Origin: Euryarchaeota archaeon UBA40 | GTDB taxonomy: Archaea; Thermoplasmatota; Poseidoniia; Poseidoniales; Thalassarchaeaceae | Assembly: GCA_002506875.1 (NCBI GenBank) | Contig: DAYJ01000094.1 | Span: 9,853 to 17,708, forward strand | Direction of reading: 5' to 3' | DNA length: 7,856 bases | Shown here: positions 6,554 through 7,856 of the stretch, one piece after another | How the letters are laid out: every line of letters starts with the position of its first letter | Numbering within the stretch: the stretch's first letter is position 1 | Position numbers and translations under genes: made by a program | The notes under the pieces: model-generated | What the model saw: the letters and a program-made list of their open reading frames with translations, nothing else | Databases searched by the model: none | What the model was told of the DNA's origin: nothing

Positions 6554-7519
6554 ATGGCAAAGATTGCTGTAACCGATGGCATGGCCAAAGATGCTGTTTC
6601 GATGCTGAGGGATGTAGGGCATGAAGTGTCAATTCTTCATTCTCAGGAGGAATTAGTCGATGGTTTTGATGCGGTAGTCATTCGTTCAGCAACGAAAATG
6701 ACTGCTGCTGCTATTGCAGATATACCTTCACTACGCCTCATTGGTAGAGCCGGAGTAGGTGTCGACAATATTGACCTAGATGCTGCAACATCTGCTGGAA
6801 TTTTGGTATGCAACACTCCTGGTTCATCAACACAATCTGTGGTTGAATTAACCATTGGACATCTCCTCTCATCTGCCCGCCATATTCCTACAGCAGACAG
6901 GAATCTGCGTAATGGTGAATGGACCAAAAAAACGCTCAAGGGTACCGAACTGTCTGGGAAGAATATTGGTTTCATAGGTTTTGGAAGAATTGCGCAAGGT
7001 GTGGGATGTGTTGCTAAATCATTAGGTATGAATTTGCATGCTTATGATCCATATTTACCCGCTGAAATTGCTGCAGGGCAACAATGCGAATTGCATGAAA
7101 ATGTCGAAGATGTCTTTAGAAATTGTACACATATTGCCGTTCATTGCAATCTTACTGAAGAGACACATCACTTGGTTAATTCACATACATTGTCACTGAT
7201 GCCTAACATTGGGGCGGACGGAATCGAATGCGGAAATCACCTTGTATCTTGTGCACGTGGTGGAATTGTCAATGAGGATGACGCTCTTCAAGCACTTGAG
7301 AACGGTACGTTGAGATCTTGCGCGTTGGATGTTTTTGAAAGAGAACCCGAAACTACACATCCCCTCCTTAAGCATCCGAATTTTCACGGAACACCACATA
7401 TTGGTGCTGCAACCTTTGAGGCCCAAGCACGTATTGGACTTGAAATGGCTAATCTGCTAATTGATTTCTTTAACGGTGTAACACCAAAATCGGTAGTCAA
7501 TAAATCAGTTCTTGATTGA
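6554..7519 (+). CDS. serA: D-3-phosphoglycerate dehydrogenase-type 2-hydroxyacid dehydrogenase, short form
   Basis: An NAD-dependent D-2-hydroxyacid dehydrogenase. The best match is phosphoglycerate dehydrogenase, first step of serine synthesis from 3-phosphoglycerate. Residues are numbered from ATG 6554 (321 residues). GRAGVGVDNID lies near 64-74. The nucleotide-binding motif GFIGFGRIAQG is near 139-149 with the acidic D165 in YDPYL. The catalytic triad is Arg235 in CARGGIVNE, Glu264 in DVFEREPE and His282 in TPHIGAA. It ends with VVNKSVLD and has no C-terminal ACT or intervening regulatory domain, as in short-form enzymes. The stretch MPNIGADGIECGNHLVSC before ARGG is several residues longer than the usual MKxGAxLIN version. 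An in-frame GTG at 6533 would add seven residues; ATG 6554 gives the standard MAKIAVTD start. It diverges from sod and converges on the synthetase. Glyoxylate or another hydroxyacid substrate cannot be excluded by sequence reading alone. Confidence 0.88.
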   Translation: MAKIAVTDGMAKDAVSMLRDVGHEVSILHSQEELVDGFDAVVIRSATKMTAAAIADIPSLRLIGRAGVGVDNIDLDAATSAGILVCNTPGSSTQSVVELTIGHLLSSARHIPTADRNLRNGEWTKKTLKGTELSGKNIGFIGFGRIAQGVGCVAKSLGMNLHAYDPYLPAEIAAGQQCELHENVEDVFRNCTHIAVHCNLTEETHHLVNSHTLSLMPNIGADGIECGNHLVSCARGGIVNEDDALQALENGTLRSCALDVFEREPETTHPLLKHPNFHGTPHIGAATFEAQARIGLEMANLLIDFFNGVTPKSVVNKSVLD

Positions 7520-7523
7520 TGTT

Positions 7524-7856
7524 TCATTCTAGTTTATGCATCGCCGTCAACACATCTGCGAAGTCATTCAGCCCCTCAGGGACCTCGATTCCTGAGATTG
7601 GTTGTGCCAGGCTTGTTCCAGCATCTTTCTTCTCTTTCCAGACCATGGAATTGAATTCAACAATCATGTCTGTAGTGTCCTCCATGATGTCGTCGCTAGA
7701 AATTGAAATCTGCTCCGGATGGTTACGCACATCGACTGCAGATGAATCATAGAGAGTGGTTGAGATGTGGTGGCTGAACAACGGACATATCGGACTGAAC
7801 ATGGCTAATGTGTCACGAACGATACGATGAATCGTCTATGCTGCGACAGAATCGCC
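7524..7856 (-). CDS. valS: Valyl-tRNA synthetase, C-terminal fragment (cut by window edge; in-frame TAG)
   Basis: Class Ia synthetase end, probably ValRS, which charges tRNA-Val in the cytoplasm. From 7835 to the TGA at 7526-7524 the frame reads as an anticodon-binding helical domain: TIHRIVRDTLAMFSPICP followed by an LYDSSAVD segment, matching the class Ia pattern of a helix, an aromatic/Pro motif and an E-E/H-H region. Then come WKEKKDAGTSL and PISGIEVP, the usual KxxxGxSL and I-V-P segment of archaeal synthetases, and an FADVLTAMHKLE end. The frame is interrupted by TAG at 7838-7836, and the six codons upstream (GDSVAA) still look like the same helix. This is therefore a nonsense change, a sequence error near the edge, or a readthrough site. 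ATG 7802 lies inside the conserved helix and is not a credible start. ValRS is preferred over IleRS or LeuRS on the tail motif, but only about a tenth of the protein is visible. Confidence 0.7.

Noticed and set aside
6643..6975. A 110-codon minus-strand frame antisense to the dehydrogenase
   Set aside because: It mirrors the conserved NAD-binding part of the dehydrogenase and has no recognisable domain, start context or partner.
7516..7752. A plus-strand frame of 78 codons after the dehydrogenase
   Set aside because: It is antisense to the synthetase tail, which matches a known family in its own frame.
1..7856. CRISPR array, tRNA or rRNA gene, insertion sequence, attachment site or toxin-antitoxin pair
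   Set aside because: No regularly spaced repeats, no tRNA-like cloverleaf and no transposase or small-toxin motif were seen; nearly all the DNA is accounted for by the listed genes.

Overview
The window looks like a compact archaeal chromosome segment, most likely from a marine Thermoplasmatota lineage such as the Marine Group II/III euryarchaea (Ca. Poseidoniia). This is inferred from gene content and style, not from a marker gene. Support comes from archaeal-type TATA-like boxes rather than -10/-35 promoters, no clear Shine-Dalgarno sequences, very short spacers, an aerobic protein set (Mn-type superoxide dismutase), a secreted subtilase with a C-terminal membrane anchor, and an archaeal-looking valyl-tRNA synthetase tail.

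Layout from left to right. (1) 1-757, minus: the FdhD sulfurtransferase, cut by the left edge, with a GTG start. (2) 758-883: divergent promoter spacer with a near-palindromic TATATA box. (3) 884-2127, plus: a two-gene iron-sulfur unit, an A-type carrier (IscA/ErpA family) followed 5 bases later by a YgfZ/Iba57-type folate-binding protein. (4) 2128-2173: short spacer with a perfect 6-bp inverted repeat. (5) 2174-4690, plus: a large secreted, membrane-anchored S8 subtilase. (6) 4691-5812, minus: an unrecognised polytopic membrane protein that meets the subtilase tail to tail with no spacer. (7) 5865-6470, minus: Mn-type superoxide dismutase, upstream of the membrane protein on the same strand. 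(8) 6471-6553: divergent promoter spacer. (9) 6554-7519, plus: a phosphoglycerate-dehydrogenase-type 2-hydroxyacid dehydrogenase. (10) 7524-7856, minus: the C-terminal end of a probable valyl-tRNA synthetase, cut by the right edge and carrying an in-frame TAG.

FdhD, the A-type carrier and the YgfZ-like protein all serve maturation of sulfur- or iron-sulfur-containing enzymes, so the left third is a cofactor-assembly neighbourhood. The carrier plus YgfZ pair mirrors the eukaryotic ISCA-IBA57 partnership. Superoxide dismutase protects the same kind of oxygen-labile clusters but sits in a separate unit. The rest is housekeeping (serine or 2-hydroxyacid metabolism, translation) and extracellular protein degradation.

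I found no RNA gene, CRISPR array, insertion sequence or other mobile element, and no gene-free stretch longer than about 130 bases. I see no strong candidate for a wholly new multi-gene system. The best leads are the TAG inside the synthetase frame in a window where no gene ends in TAG, the unknown membrane protein, the carrier-YgfZ pair, and the abutting convergent gene ends.
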